From the NCBI RefSeq assembly GCF_018131075.1, contig NZ_JAFCLS010000016.1, forward strand, positions 1 to 64,000: a stretch of 64,000 bases of DNA. Reading direction: 5' to 3'. A program made the translations under genes and the position numbers. The notes beneath the pieces were generated by a model. The model was not told the origin of the DNA. It was given only the letters and a program-made list of their open reading frames with translations, and searched no databases. Below, piece by piece: positions 43,963 through 52,982 of this stretch; the first letter of the stretch is position 1, and each line of letters opens with the position of its first letter. The DNA is from Bradyrhizobium sp. JYMT SZCCT0428 (GTDB lineage Bacteria; Pseudomonadota; Alphaproteobacteria; Rhizobiales; Xanthobacteraceae).

Positions 43963-45490
43963 TTGGGCGCCGATCCGGGACGAGCATTGCCAAAGCTTTC
44001 ACTGCCGATGCGTCTCGTCCTACTGGTGGCGGGAACCACGCTGCCGCTGATCATTTTCGCGGCCGGCATCGTTTTCAATAATTACGTCCAGGACCGCAAG
44101 GACACGCAGCGCGTGCTCGAAACCGTACGCGGCATCCGCCTCGTGCTCGACGCCGAAATGCAGCGCATGACCGGCGGGCTCCAGGTGCTGTCGCTGACCA
44201 ACGCGCTGCGGGACCGCGACTTCGACGGTTTCCGCCGCATCGCTACCGGTTTCCTCGAACAATACGGCAGGGACGGCGTGGTGCTGGTGGCGGACCGCGA
44301 AGGCCGCCAGTTGTTCTCCTCGGTCACGACTGACACCGCCACGCTTCCGCTGCGCAACAACCTCGACATTGTCGAGAAGGTCTTCGCGACCAAGCGTCCG
44401 CAATACTCGAGCCTGTTCACCGGCGTGGTCAAGAAGGGGCTGATCGTGACGGTCGAAGTGCCGGTCATTCGCGACGGCGAGGTGATCTACGACATCTCGT
44501 TCAGCCCGCCGATCGAGATTTTCCAGGACATGATCGAAAAGCAGCTTCCGGGCAAGGACTGGACGATTTCGATCTTCGACGGCGAAGGCACCAATTTCGC
44601 GCGTGTACCGAACCCGCAGAACACCATCGGCCAGCGGGCATCGCCGTCGCTCTATGCGGAGCTGGTCCGCAAACCCGAGGGGACCTTTGCGACCGTGTCG
44701 CTCGAAGGCGTGCCGCTGATCACCGGCGTTGCGCGCTCCTCGCTCACCGGCTGGACGGTCGCCGGCGGGATTGCGGAAAGCTCGCTGGTCGCCCCGTTAT
44801 GGCGCAATCTGGCGATCACCAGCGTGATCGGTGGCGTGCTGCTGCTGGTCGGCCTTGCCTTTGCGGTGCGGATGGCGACGGCGATTGCCCGCGGCGAGAT
44901 GCTGCACGATCTGCTGATCGACGAACTCAACACGCGTCAAGAATACGCTCGCGATCCTGCAGTCGATCACCACCCAGACCTTCCGCAGCGCCAGCCGGGC
45001 CGAGCGCGAGAAATTCGAGGGCCGGCTGGGTGCGCTCGCAGAAGCGCATAATTTGTTGAGCCAGGAGAAATGGCAGGGCTCCGAGTTGCAGGACGTCATC
45101 GCACGGGTTCTCAAACCCTATCTGCTGAGCAATCCGGATCGGGTGCGGATGTTCGGACCGTTGGTGCCGCTATCGCCGCGGCTCGCCGTGGTGCTGTCGA
45201 TGATCGTGCACGAGATAGCGACCAACGCCGCAAAATACGGTGCGCTGTCGAACGACAGTGGAACCGTTGCGCTGGATTGGGAGATCATCGCGCAAAGCGA
45301 TGGCCGCAAACTTCGGATGATCTGGACCGAATCCGGCGGGCCGCACGTTTCTGCGCCGGTGCAGCGCGGTTTCGGCTCGCGCCTGATCGAGCGCAGCGCG
45401 CGAGACCAGCTCGGCGGCGAAGCCACCGTCGACTTTCTGCCGCGCGGCGTCGTCTGCACGGTGACCGCGGCGCTCGAGCAGGAGACTTGA
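43963..45490 (+). pseudogene. HWE-family sensor histidine kinase, frame broken at the phospho-acceptor His codon
   Basis: The first 320 or so codons encode a membrane-bound sensor: TM1 at about residues 18-38, a periplasmic Cache-like domain (EMQRMTGGLQVLSLTNALRD, FEQYGRDGVVLVADREG-like region) and TM2 at about 280-303. The kinase then begins with LLIDELN. At 44932 the frame is lost, exactly where ELNHRVKN is expected: the bases read AAC-A-CGC. From 44933 the other frame gives RVKNTLAILQSITTQTFR, then the HWE ATPase domain with HEIATNAAKYGALS and RGFGSRLIERSA to the stop at 45488. A net loss of two bases (or gain of one) explains it. The start is uncertain (TTG at 43963 or 43987, ATG at 44008). 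Confidence 0.8.
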
Positions 45491-45679
45491 GCGGACAGCG
45501 ATTTCGACTCCGACGAGCCGCGGCGCGTGTTCGAAGAGCCTGGCGGATGTCACTGCAGGCTGGAGCCGGGATGGGGTTGCCCGCAACCAAAGAGCGACAA
45601 CGAGTCGCACCGGCCAAGCGCCGTGCAGTTCGACCGGTCGGGGAGTTTTTGCGCTGGCCTATCGGGCTGAAGGCAGCGC

Positions 45680-46003
45680 TTACTTGATGAGCTTCAGATA
45701 AGGCGGCAGCCGCGGGCCTGGTTCGGCCTTGGCGCTTTGCGCAGCCTGAGCATCCGTCACCATCAGGTCGCACAATGCCTTGAGTTCGGAATCGGTCACC
45801 CGATGCAGTTCCATCCGAAGCTCGAGAATGGCCAGTGATAGCAATCTTGCGGTCTCCGGGCTGGCCTTATCCATCAGAAACGCCCGGCATTCCTCCAGCG
45901 TTGCGAGGAGCGACAGCAATCGTTCTTCTGAATGGGCCGCCGGCATTTTATCAGTTCCTGAGCTTGCAAGGTAGATTGGAGGCGGTCCGGATCTTCGCTT
46001 CAT
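45680..46003 (-). CDS. Small hypothetical helical protein
   Basis: A 107-residue protein of unknown function. The ATG at 46003 follows GGAGAGG by 4 bases, which is better than a GTG 12 bases upstream. A Pro-rich N-terminus is followed by two long amphipathic helices, around ERLLSLLATLEECRAFLMDK and SPETARLLSLAILELRMELH, then DSELKALCDLMV. It may be a signalling accessory protein, given the adjacent kinase, but nothing shows this directly. Confidence 0.6.
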   Translation of the reverse strand: MKRRSGPPPIYLASSGTDKMPAAHSEERLLSLLATLEECRAFLMDKASPETARLLSLAILELRMELHRVTDSELKALCDLMVTDAQAAQSAKAEPGPRLPPYLKLIK

Positions 46004-46593
46004 GAGCCTCTCCACGAAAAGGCACCCAAAATAATTCGGCCACTGTCACGCAATGGATCGTGTGAGAGCCTGACCTGATGATCCAGAACTTTTACTCAAT
46101 TGTCCAGCGCGCTATCGATTTGAAAATCGTATCGACCGTGCTGTATTTTTCTAAATATCACGGTTGAAGCATGCGCGTGATACAAGCCACGGGAAGTCTT
46201 CGTGTAGACCTGAAGGGGTAATTCATCGGCCCACAACCCGCCACAAATATCCGTAGAAGTACCGGGTACACAGGCGCTACACGGTAAGTATGCTCCCAGA
46301 ATCTGTGGCAAGTGAACTCGCGGTGGTTGTAGTTTGTCGAATAGTTTGCCAAATGTAAGAGTGCGGGGTTTTGCTAAATTATGCCCCGGGCGCCAATGGC
46401 TGGAGGCAGCCGACGGCGCCGGTATCAGGGTGTTTCCAATACGCAAATGCGTTTGGCTACCATCCCGCAATCACTCGATATCACGTGGTTCTAACGACGA
46501 ACTCACGACCCTGACGAACTTAACGCGGTAAATGCGGATGAACCCCTGGCCTAATCGCTCAGGGTTTCCCGATCGAAGGACGGTAAAACCAGA
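46004..46593. other. 590-bp stretch without a supported gene
   Basis: Base composition is lower in GC than in most of the window. A minus-strand frame of 124 codons (46096-46470) has no domain, no clear ribosome site and a composition unlike the neighbours, so it is not called. The right end must hold the promoter of the XRE regulator gene, but no clear -35/-10 pair was identified. It could be degraded acquired DNA or hold an unrecognised small RNA. Confidence 0.4.
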
Positions 46594-46989
46594 ATGAAAA
46601 CATCAGCAGCAAAGAAGATGAAGCAGCGCAGTGCCGGCAAACCCGACATTGAATTGGGCAAGCGGATTCGCCTGCGGCGTGTTGAGCAGAAGATCTCGCA
46701 AGCAGAGCTTGGCGACAAGCTCGGCGTCAGCTTCCAGCAGGTCCAGAAGTACGAGAAGGGCGTCAACCGTGTCGGCGCAGCTCGTCTTCAGCAGATCGCT
46801 ACCGCGCTCGATGTGCCCGTCACCTTCTTCTACGACGGCGACGGCAAGGCGCGTGAGGTCGAGAGCCTGCTGTTCCTCGACAGCGCTTTCAGCCTGCGGT
46901 TGTTGCGCGCCTACAGCAAGATCAAGGACCAGACCGTACAACGTCAGCTGGTGTCCTTGATGGAATCGATCGCAGCGAACGAAGACTGA
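46594..46989 (+). CDS. XRE-family helix-turn-helix regulator
   Basis: A 131-residue protein. After a basic N-terminus it has an HTH_3 domain (about residues 20-75): LGKRIRLRRVEQKISQAELG, then DKLGVSFQQVQKYEKGVNRV, with recognition helix around VSFQQVQKYE. The C-terminal 45 residues (VESLLFLDSAFSLRLLRAYS...) are helical and resemble other short rhizobial XRE regulators. Several paralogues usually occur per genome. Targets are unknown. It sits alone between a long upstream gap and an A-rich repeat. Confidence 0.85.
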   Translation: MKTSAAKKMKQRSAGKPDIELGKRIRLRRVEQKISQAELGDKLGVSFQQVQKYEKGVNRVGAARLQQIATALDVPVTFFYDGDGKAREVESLLFLDSAFSLRLLRAYSKIKDQTVQRQLVSLMESIAANED

Positions 46990-47045
46990 TCGGTTGCCTG
47001 GTGTTTTCGCGCGGACCGGGGCCGGTTCGCGCGAAGAGCACGCGC

Positions 47046-47091
47046 GAAAAAGTATGCGTCCAAAAAAGTACGCGTCAAAAAAATACGCCGT
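47046..47091 (+). repeat. Three imperfect A-rich tandem repeats
   Basis: Units of about 15-16 bases in the form AAAAA-GTA-TGCGTC, AAAAAA-GTA-CGCGTC and AAAAAAA-TA-CGCCG follow one another in the gap between the XRE gene and the convergent monooxygenase gene. They are phased A-tracts, not quite helically spaced. Confidence 0.6.
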
Positions 47092-47168
47092 GAATCACTA
47101 CGCCTCCAACAAATCCGCCCCATCGACAAACAGAGCCCGGTTGTGACTCCGTCAGAACCGAAACGGCT

Positions 47169-48824
47169 CTAGCTTCCGGCGCCGCGCACACGATCGATCA
47201 GCCCAAGCGGATCGTCCGGTACCCGAACGCCCCGCCAGGCCACGTGCTGGTCCGGCCGCGACAAAACCAGACCCGACAGCACCAGACCGTTGCCATCATC
47301 GGTGGCAAGGCCCGCTCCCTCGACATCGAGCACGCCGAGCGGCACCCCCCTCACGCGAGCCGCCGCTTCGAGCGCCGCGACGTCGGCGGCTGAATCGAAC
47401 CTCAACAGCGTAAACCCCTTGCCCATGGCGTCGTAAATCGAACTGCCATCGGCGCGCCGGAAATGCGGCGTGCGGCAGCCCGGGACCGTCGAGGGCGTAT
47501 AGAGGCTCATCGTGTAGGCCGGAGCCTTAGCGCCGTCATAGGCGATGATCGGCGAGCGATCGTAATAGGTGCCGAAGTTGAGGCCGGCGCAGGCATATTG
47601 CTGGACGTTGATCTCATAGGTGAGCCGGCCGATTTCTTCGCGCACGCGCTCGCCTTCCGGACCCGCCGCCTCGATGTCTGCCGGCACCGACCCGCGGCGG
47701 CGAATTTCGGCTTCCGCATGCGACATCGCAAACCGTGACACCTGGCTGGTGATCGGCCAGCGTTCCGCCTCATAGGCGTCGAGGATGGAGGGGGGCGCCC
47801 AGCCTTTGAGATGAGCCGCCAGCAGCCACGACAGGTTCATGGCGTCCGCAATCCCTGCGTTCATGCCGTAGCCGGCATAGGGCACCCAGATATGCGCGGC
47901 ATCGCCGGCAATGAAGGCGCAGCGATCACGAAACTTGCTGGCGATCAGTCGGCGGCCATACCAGTCTTCCTTTGAGAGGATCTCATAGTTGAAATCATCG
48001 TCCACGCCGAGGATGGTACGCAGGCAGGCATCGCGGTCGACCTCGTCGAAACCGCCCTCGTCCGGCTTCATGTAATTATGCACCAGCCAGCGCTCGCGGC
48101 CGTCGATCGCATACACCATGCCCGAGCGGCGCGGGTTGATGGCACCGGTGCCCCACGCCCGCTCACTCTGCTGACGATCGATCAGCCGGGGTGCGCGAAT
48201 GTAGGTGGACTGCACCCGCTGGATCACGGCATCGCCGGACAATTCGGCGCCGATCGCCTTGCGAACGATCGAGCGCGCGCCGTCGCAACCGATCAGGTAA
48301 CGGCAATTCACTGTTCTCACGGCGCCGGTGTCGAGGTCACGCAAATTGATACGCGCGCCGGCGTCTTCCACCACGACGTCTTCGACCGAGGTCCGGTTGA
48401 TGATGCGGATGCGCGATTGCGCCGTCGCATGCTCGAACAGAATTGGCTCCAGAAAAATCTGGTTGATGCGGTGTGGCGGCTCCGGCGTCGGCCAGTTGCA
48501 GTCGGGTCCGTCGGTTGCCGTGAAGCGGTCGCGCCGGCACGGGATGCGAATCCGCGTCAGCTCCTGCCCTGTAAACGAGGTGCGGTAGCTGATGTCGTGC
48601 GGATAATCCGCCGGCAATCCGGCATTGCGGATTGTTTCGGCGAGGCCCAGCCGGCGGAAGATCTCCATGGTGCGGGCAGCGACGTGATTGCATTTCGGCT
48701 CCGGCGGCGCCGCAGGCGCCCGCGTTTCCACCACCGTCACGTCGACGCCCCGCCACGCCAGATCGATCGCAAGGGTGAGCCCGACCGGTCCAGCGCCAAC
48801 GATCAGCACATTGGTTTCATTCAT
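47169..48824 (-). CDS. FAD-dependent monooxygenase (MhpA/UbiH-like aromatic hydroxylase)
   Basis: A 551-residue class A flavoprotein hydroxylase: FAD Rossmann motif VLIVGAGPVGLTLAIDLAWR at the N-terminus, DG fingerprint RYLIGCDGARSIVRKAIG, and the second FAD motif CAFIAGDAAHIWVPYAGYGM, plus a thioredoxin-like C-terminal domain. It resembles hydroxylases of 3-(3-hydroxyphenyl)propionate and related phenols. The ATG at 48824 is taken, with a GTG nine bases upstream as alternative. It lies 51 bases after the TctC-type receptor gene on the same strand, so uptake and hydroxylation of one aromatic acid is plausible. Confidence 0.88.
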   Translation of the reverse strand: MNETNVLIVGAGPVGLTLAIDLAWRGVDVTVVETRAPAAPPEPKCNHVAARTMEIFRRLGLAETIRNAGLPADYPHDISYRTSFTGQELTRIRIPCRRDRFTATDGPDCNWPTPEPPHRINQIFLEPILFEHATAQSRIRIINRTSVEDVVVEDAGARINLRDLDTGAVRTVNCRYLIGCDGARSIVRKAIGAELSGDAVIQRVQSTYIRAPRLIDRQQSERAWGTGAINPRRSGMVYAIDGRERWLVHNYMKPDEGGFDEVDRDACLRTILGVDDDFNYEILSKEDWYGRRLIASKFRDRCAFIAGDAAHIWVPYAGYGMNAGIADAMNLSWLLAAHLKGWAPPSILDAYEAERWPITSQVSRFAMSHAEAEIRRRGSVPADIEAAGPEGERVREEIGRLTYEINVQQYACAGLNFGTYYDRSPIIAYDGAKAPAYTMSLYTPSTVPGCRTPHFRRADGSSIYDAMGKGFTLLRFDSAADVAALEAAARVRGVPLGVLDVEGAGLATDDGNGLVLSGLVLSRPDQHVAWRGVRVPDDPLGLIDRVRGAGS

Positions 48825-48875
48825 GCCGGACACGGACCGTGCGCTTGTAGAGGAGCCATTAAAGAAGACTTTCTG

Positions 48876-49859
48876 TTATTCGAGTTCGGCGCCGGAGTTC
48901 CTGACGATCACGGCCCAGCGTTCGACTTCGGTCTTGATGTAAGCTGCAAAACTGTCCGGTGTGGATGGTGGCAGCGGCTCCAGCGAAAGCTTTATCAACC
49001 TCTCCCGCGTTGGCGGGTCAGCCATCAGCTTCGCCAGTTGCGCCGCCAATGCATCGACGATCGGCCGCGGCGTGCCCGCCGGCGCGACCACGCCCTGCCA
49101 GGCCACCAGTTCAAAGCCGGCGAGACCCGCTTCGGCAAGGGTGGGAATATCAGGCGCAATCGAAACGCGCTTGGGCGTGGTCACACCGAGCACCCTGACC
49201 TTGCCTTCGCGGATCTGTTGCAGCGCCGGCTGCAGATCCACCACCATGAAGGGGATGTGCCCCGCGATCACATCGAGCATCGCCGGCACACTGCCGCGAT
49301 ACGGCACGTGGCGGACATCGATTCCGGCTGATGACTTCAGCATTTCGGCTCCGAGATGTTGCGGGCTTCCATTGCCGGCAGAGCCGTAGCTGAGGCCCGG
49401 TTTTGATTTGGCGTAGGCGATGAACTCCGGCAGCGTCTTGGCAGGGATCGTCGGATTGATGATCAGCGCGAAGGGCACGCCGGCCACAAGGCCGATCGGC
49501 GCAAAGTCCTTTGTCGGGTCATAGGGTAATTTCCTGTACAACGCCTTGTTGATGGCGAGCGTGGTCGAGGTCGCCATCAGCAGCGTGTAGCCATCGGGCT
49601 CGGACTTTGCGACCAGATCCGCGCCCAGCGTCGTACCGGCCCCCGGCTTGTTCTCGACAATGACGGTCGCATCCAGGCCGCTCCTGAACTGGTCGGTGAC
49701 CAGCCGGCCAAGCAGGTCGGTGGTGCCGCCCGGCGGATACGGCACGATCATCCTGATCGTCCGGTTCGGATAGGCCGCCTGAGCCTGCGCCGGCGAAACG
49801 GCCAGCCAGGCCAGCCCGCCGCCACATCCCGCAATCGCTTCCCGGCGCGTCAGCGGCAT
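48876..49859 (-). CDS. Tripartite tricarboxylate transporter receptor (TctC/Bug family)
   Basis: A 327-residue periplasmic binding protein. The start at 49859 follows GGGAGGAA. The signal has TRREAIAG, a Gly-rich core and cleavage near AQAQA. Bug signatures: YPNRTIRMIVPYPPGGTTDL and the SYGSAGNGSPQHLGAEMLK region. No TctA or TctB gene is adjacent, as is common for orphan Bug receptors. Together with the downstream monooxygenase it suggests an aromatic or carboxylic ligand, which is an inference from position only. Confidence 0.88.
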   Translation of the reverse strand: MPLTRREAIAGCGGGLAWLAVSPAQAQAAYPNRTIRMIVPYPPGGTTDLLGRLVTDQFRSGLDATVIVENKPGAGTTLGADLVAKSEPDGYTLLMATSTTLAINKALYRKLPYDPTKDFAPIGLVAGVPFALIINPTIPAKTLPEFIAYAKSKPGLSYGSAGNGSPQHLGAEMLKSSAGIDVRHVPYRGSVPAMLDVIAGHIPFMVVDLQPALQQIREGKVRVLGVTTPKRVSIAPDIPTLAEAGLAGFELVAWQGVVAPAGTPRPIVDALAAQLAKLMADPPTRERLIKLSLEPLPPSTPDSFAAYIKTEVERWAVIVRNSGAELE

Positions 49860-50019
49860 GCATTCCTCCCGAGAGTCGTTCTTCTTGTCTGTTGCGAACC
49901 ACCATAGCACGCCACAGCGAAAACGCATGGCAGGATTGGGCGTGATTCCAGACCTTGCCCGGGATCGCCGAACCGTGGCACGACAGCCGAAAACTAGATC
50001 GGGTTTTCGGGAGGCGACC

Positions 50020-50745
50020 ATGATGATCCTTCACCACGGCTCGCGCTCGAGCGCATCGCGCCGGGTGCGGCTGTGCCTCGAGGAGAAGGGCATCGCATAT
50101 GAAGGCCACGTCGTCGATATGGCCGCCATGGAACATCATTCGCCGGAATATCTGAAGATCAACCCGCTCGGCGTGATCCCGACCCTGATCCATGACGGCC
50201 AGCCGCTGCATGAGAGCGGAACCATCTGCGAATATCTCGACGAGACCTTTCCCGATCCGCCGCTGCGACCGGACACACCCTATCAGCGTGCCGAGATGCG
50301 AAACTGGATCCGGCATATCGACGGACTGATCGGCAATCTCATCATCTTCAACTGGCGGCACCATCTGCAGAAGACAGCATCGCAATGGACCGATGCGGAA
50401 CTGGCGGAAAAGCTGAAGAACATCCCGAGCAAGGAGCGGCAGGAAGCCTGGCTGCGGGTGGCTAGAAAACCGTATACCGAGGAAGAGCGCGACGCCGCGC
50501 GGGCCAGGCTGGTGGCACTCCTCGACAAGATGGAAGAGGCGCTGAAGCCTTTCGGCTGGCTCGCCGGCAAATCTTACTCGATCGCGGACATCGCGGCGGC
50601 GCCCTTCGTCAAACGCATCGACGAGGAGATAGCGCCGGATGAAATGATTCCGAAGAAACATCCCCGCGTCGCAGACTGGTGGATTAAGCTGCAGGCGCGA
50701 CCGGCCTATGCGCGCGCCGATTTCGGCCCCTTTGTTACCTCCTGA
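50020..50745 (+). CDS. Glutathione S-transferase family protein
   Basis: A 241-residue protein with an N-terminal thioredoxin-fold domain (ILHHGSRSSASRRVRLCLEE, NPLGVIPTLIHDG with the cis-Pro, and ESGTICEYLDE that binds the gamma-glutamyl part of GSH) and an all-helical C-terminal domain ending with the N-capping box-like SIADIAAAPFV. ATG codons at 50020 and 50023 are both possible, with GAGGCGACC just upstream. It is the first of three genes running into a crotonase and a CoA-transferase, so a role in catabolism (isomerisation or dehalogenation-like step) is possible. Confidence 0.88.
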   Translation: MMILHHGSRSSASRRVRLCLEEKGIAYEGHVVDMAAMEHHSPEYLKINPLGVIPTLIHDGQPLHESGTICEYLDETFPDPPLRPDTPYQRAEMRNWIRHIDGLIGNLIIFNWRHHLQKTASQWTDAELAEKLKNIPSKERQEAWLRVARKPYTEEERDAARARLVALLDKMEEALKPFGWLAGKSYSIADIAAAPFVKRIDEEIAPDEMIPKKHPRVADWWIKLQARPAYARADFGPFVTS

Positions 50746-50765
50746 ACCGGACTGGAACCCGACCG

Positions 50766-51587
50766 ATGCTAGACGTTCCCAAGAACACCGAGAAATCCTA
50801 CGCCGACGGCAAGATCCTGCAGAGCGTCAGCGACGGCGTCGGGGTCATCACCTTCAACAATCCCGAGAAGCGCAACGCCATGTCGCTCGAGATGTGGGAA
50901 GGGCTCGGCAGCGCGCTGATCGAATTGCGCGACAATCCCGAAATCCGCGTCGTGATTATGGCCGGCGCCGGCGACAAGGCGTTCGTCTCGGGCGCCGACA
51001 TCAGCCAGTTCGAGAAGACCCGCCACAACGCCGAGGCGTCCGAAGAGTATTCCAAACGCAGCGCCGCGCAACGCGCGCTGCTGGCGGACTATCCGAAGCC
51101 GACGATTGCCTGCATTCGGGGCTTCTGCCTCGGCGGCGGAATGCAGGTCGCGATGCTGGCGGACATCCGGCTTGCGGCCGACAACAGCCAGTTCGGCATT
51201 CCCGCCGCCAAACTCGGCATCGCCTATGGCTATGAGGGGCTCAAGCACCTGGTTTCGCTGGTCGGACCGTCCTGGGCGCGGCTCATCATGTACACGGGCA
51301 TGCGGATCGACTCTGCCGAAGCGCTGCGAATCGGGCTCGTCGATCGCGTCTTGCCCGGGCCTGATTTGTGGGACGCGACCATGGAGATCGCACGCACGAT
51401 TTCCGGTAACGCGCCGCTCGCGATCAAGGCCGCCAAGATCACCATCGCCGAGGTGCTGAAGGACGAAAGCCATCGCGACATGAACGCGATCAAGCAGATC
51501 GGCACCGCCTGCATGGACTCTGAGGATTTTCGCGAGGGCCGCACTGCGTTCATGGAAAAGCGCAAGCCTAAGTTCAAGGGCAAATAG
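50766..51587 (+). CDS. Enoyl-CoA hydratase/isomerase (crotonase) family protein lacking the usual Glu pair
   Basis: A 273-residue crotonase. The CoA-binding oxyanion-hole parts are intact: KRNAMSLEM, KAFVSGADISQFE and CLGGGMQVAMLADIRLA. The two catalytic glutamates of true enoyl-CoA hydratases are not: their places hold Gln127 (GGGMQ) and Ala147 (FGIPAAKLGIAYGYEG). It may therefore act as another crotonase (for example isomerase, thioesterase or lyase type) and not as a hydratase. It starts 20 bases after the GST gene and precedes a CoA-transferase. Confidence 0.85.
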   Translation: MLDVPKNTEKSYADGKILQSVSDGVGVITFNNPEKRNAMSLEMWEGLGSALIELRDNPEIRVVIMAGAGDKAFVSGADISQFEKTRHNAEASEEYSKRSAAQRALLADYPKPTIACIRGFCLGGGMQVAMLADIRLAADNSQFGIPAAKLGIAYGYEGLKHLVSLVGPSWARLIMYTGMRIDSAEALRIGLVDRVLPGPDLWDATMEIARTISGNAPLAIKAAKITIAEVLKDESHRDMNAIKQIGTACMDSEDFREGRTAFMEKRKPKFKGK

Positions 51588-51595
51588 TACGCGTA

Positions 51596-51667
51596 ACCCG
51601 GATGAGCGGAAGCGACATCCGGGTCTTTGCTTGCCGGAGTTCCCGCATATCGCTGCGCTCATGCGGG
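51596..51667. repeat. Paired short palindromes (ACCCGGATG and CCCGCAT types)
   Basis: ACCCGGATG at 51596-51604 pairs with CATCCGGGT at 51616-51624 (9 bp). CCCGCAT at 51642-51648 pairs with ATGCGGG at 51661-51667 (7 bp). They fill the gap between the crotonase and CoA-transferase genes and look like small intergenic repeat elements. They may modulate read-through. Confidence 0.6.
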
Positions 51668-51692
51668 CTATGCACGATCCAAGAGGATTTCC

Positions 51693-52922
51693 ATGCACAA
51701 GCCCGTCGAGACCTCCAGCCCTGCGACCGCACCGACCGAAGCTCCGCGGCTGCCGTTGTCGCGGTTCAAGGTGATTGACCTGACGCTGGCGCGCGCCGGT
51801 CCCTCCTGTGTCCGCACGCTGGCGGATTGGGGCGCCGATGTGATCCGGGTCGAGCCGCCGCCAAGCGATGCCGACGCCAACGAACTGGTCGGACGTCGCG
51901 ATGGTTCGGACTTCCAGAACCTGCATCGCAACAAGCGCGCGATTACGCTGAACCTGAAGTCCGATGAAGGCCGCGAGGTTTTGATGCGGCTCGCCGAGCA
52001 GGCCGACGTCATCGTCGAGAACATGCGGCCCGGCGTCACCCGGCGCCTCGGCGTCGATTTCGAAGCCGTGAAGAAACGCAATCCGCGCATCGTCTATGGC
52101 AGCATCTCCGGATTTGGCCAGTATGGCCCCTACAGCGCGCGGCCCTCGATCGACCAGATCGCGCAGGGCATGAGCGGCATCATGTCGGTGACCGGCATTC
52201 CCGGCCAGGGACCGGTCCGCGTCGGCGTCGCTGTCACCGATATCATGGCCGGCGCGTTCCTTGCGCAGGGCATCCTGATCGCGCTGCTCGACCGCGAGGT
52301 TTCCGGCGAAGGCCGCTGGGTGCAGACCTCGCTGATCGAAGCCGGCATCAATTTGCTCGACTTCCAGGCCACACGCTGGACCATGGACAAGAAGGTGCCG
52401 CCGCAGGAGGGCAACTACCATCCGACCAATGTGCCGATGGGTCTCTACCCCACCGCCGACGGCTTTCTCAATCTCGCCGCCACCAGCAACAAGAATTTCA
52501 AGGTATTCTGCAAACTGATCGACCGGGAGAAAGCGGCGGCGGACCCGCGCTTTGCATCACCCGGGCTGCGCGGACGAAACAAGGAAGCGCTGAACGAACT
52601 CATCGCCACCGCCTTGCGCGCGAAAACCAGTCACGAATGGTTTGAGATGATGGTAGAGGCCGGCCTGCCCTGCGGTCCCGTCTATAACATCAAGGACGTG
52701 TTCGCCGATCCGCAGGTCGAGGCGCTTCGGATCACGCGGCCCGTCACCCATCCACGACTCGGCGAGATCGACCTGATCGCACAGGCTTGCGAGATCACAG
52801 GATTTGATCGTTCGATCCGGTCAGCCACGCCGGATCTTGGTGAGCACACTGACGAGGTATTGCAATCGCTGGGCTATGATTCCGAGGCGATCGAGAAACT
52901 GAAGGCGGCGCGGGTGATTTGA
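51693..52922 (+). CDS. Family III CoA-transferase (CaiB/BaiF)
   Basis: A 409-residue protein of the formyl-CoA transferase family, which moves CoA between carboxylic acids through an aspartyl-CoA thioester. The N-terminal Rossmann part has LTLARAGPSCVRTLADWGAD and VIRVEPP. The nucleophilic Asp is Asp154 in RPSIDQIAQGMSG, after GFGQYGPYS. The start at 51693 is the ATG directly preceding HKPVETS, with AAGAGGA upstream. It probably activates the acid that the neighbouring crotonase processes. The substrate is unknown. Confidence 0.88.
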   Translation: MHKPVETSSPATAPTEAPRLPLSRFKVIDLTLARAGPSCVRTLADWGADVIRVEPPPSDADANELVGRRDGSDFQNLHRNKRAITLNLKSDEGREVLMRLAEQADVIVENMRPGVTRRLGVDFEAVKKRNPRIVYGSISGFGQYGPYSARPSIDQIAQGMSGIMSVTGIPGQGPVRVGVAVTDIMAGAFLAQGILIALLDREVSGEGRWVQTSLIEAGINLLDFQATRWTMDKKVPPQEGNYHPTNVPMGLYPTADGFLNLAATSNKNFKVFCKLIDREKAAADPRFASPGLRGRNKEALNELIATALRAKTSHEWFEMMVEAGLPCGPVYNIKDVFADPQVEALRITRPVTHPRLGEIDLIAQACEITGFDRSIRSATPDLGEHTDEVLQSLGYDSEAIEKLKAARVI

Positions 52923-52933
52923 GTCGCGATGCC

Positions 52934-52967
52934 GTAGCCCGGACGAGAGAAGCGAAATCCGGGCTAC
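52934..52967. terminator. 10-bp palindrome between convergent genes
   Basis: GTAGCCCGGA at 52934-52943 and TCCGGGCTAC at 52958-52967 form a perfect 10-bp stem with a 14-base loop. It sits in the 60-bp gap between the stop codons of the CoA-transferase and the convergent dehydrogenase, so it probably ends both transcripts. The sequence also resembles a common Bradyrhizobium intergenic palindrome. Confidence 0.6.
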
Positions 52968-52982
52968 AAGGCTCGCTCTTCC

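Noticed and set aside
46096..46470. A 124-codon minus-strand frame in the long gap
   Set aside because: No ribosome site, no domain and unusual composition; probably chance.
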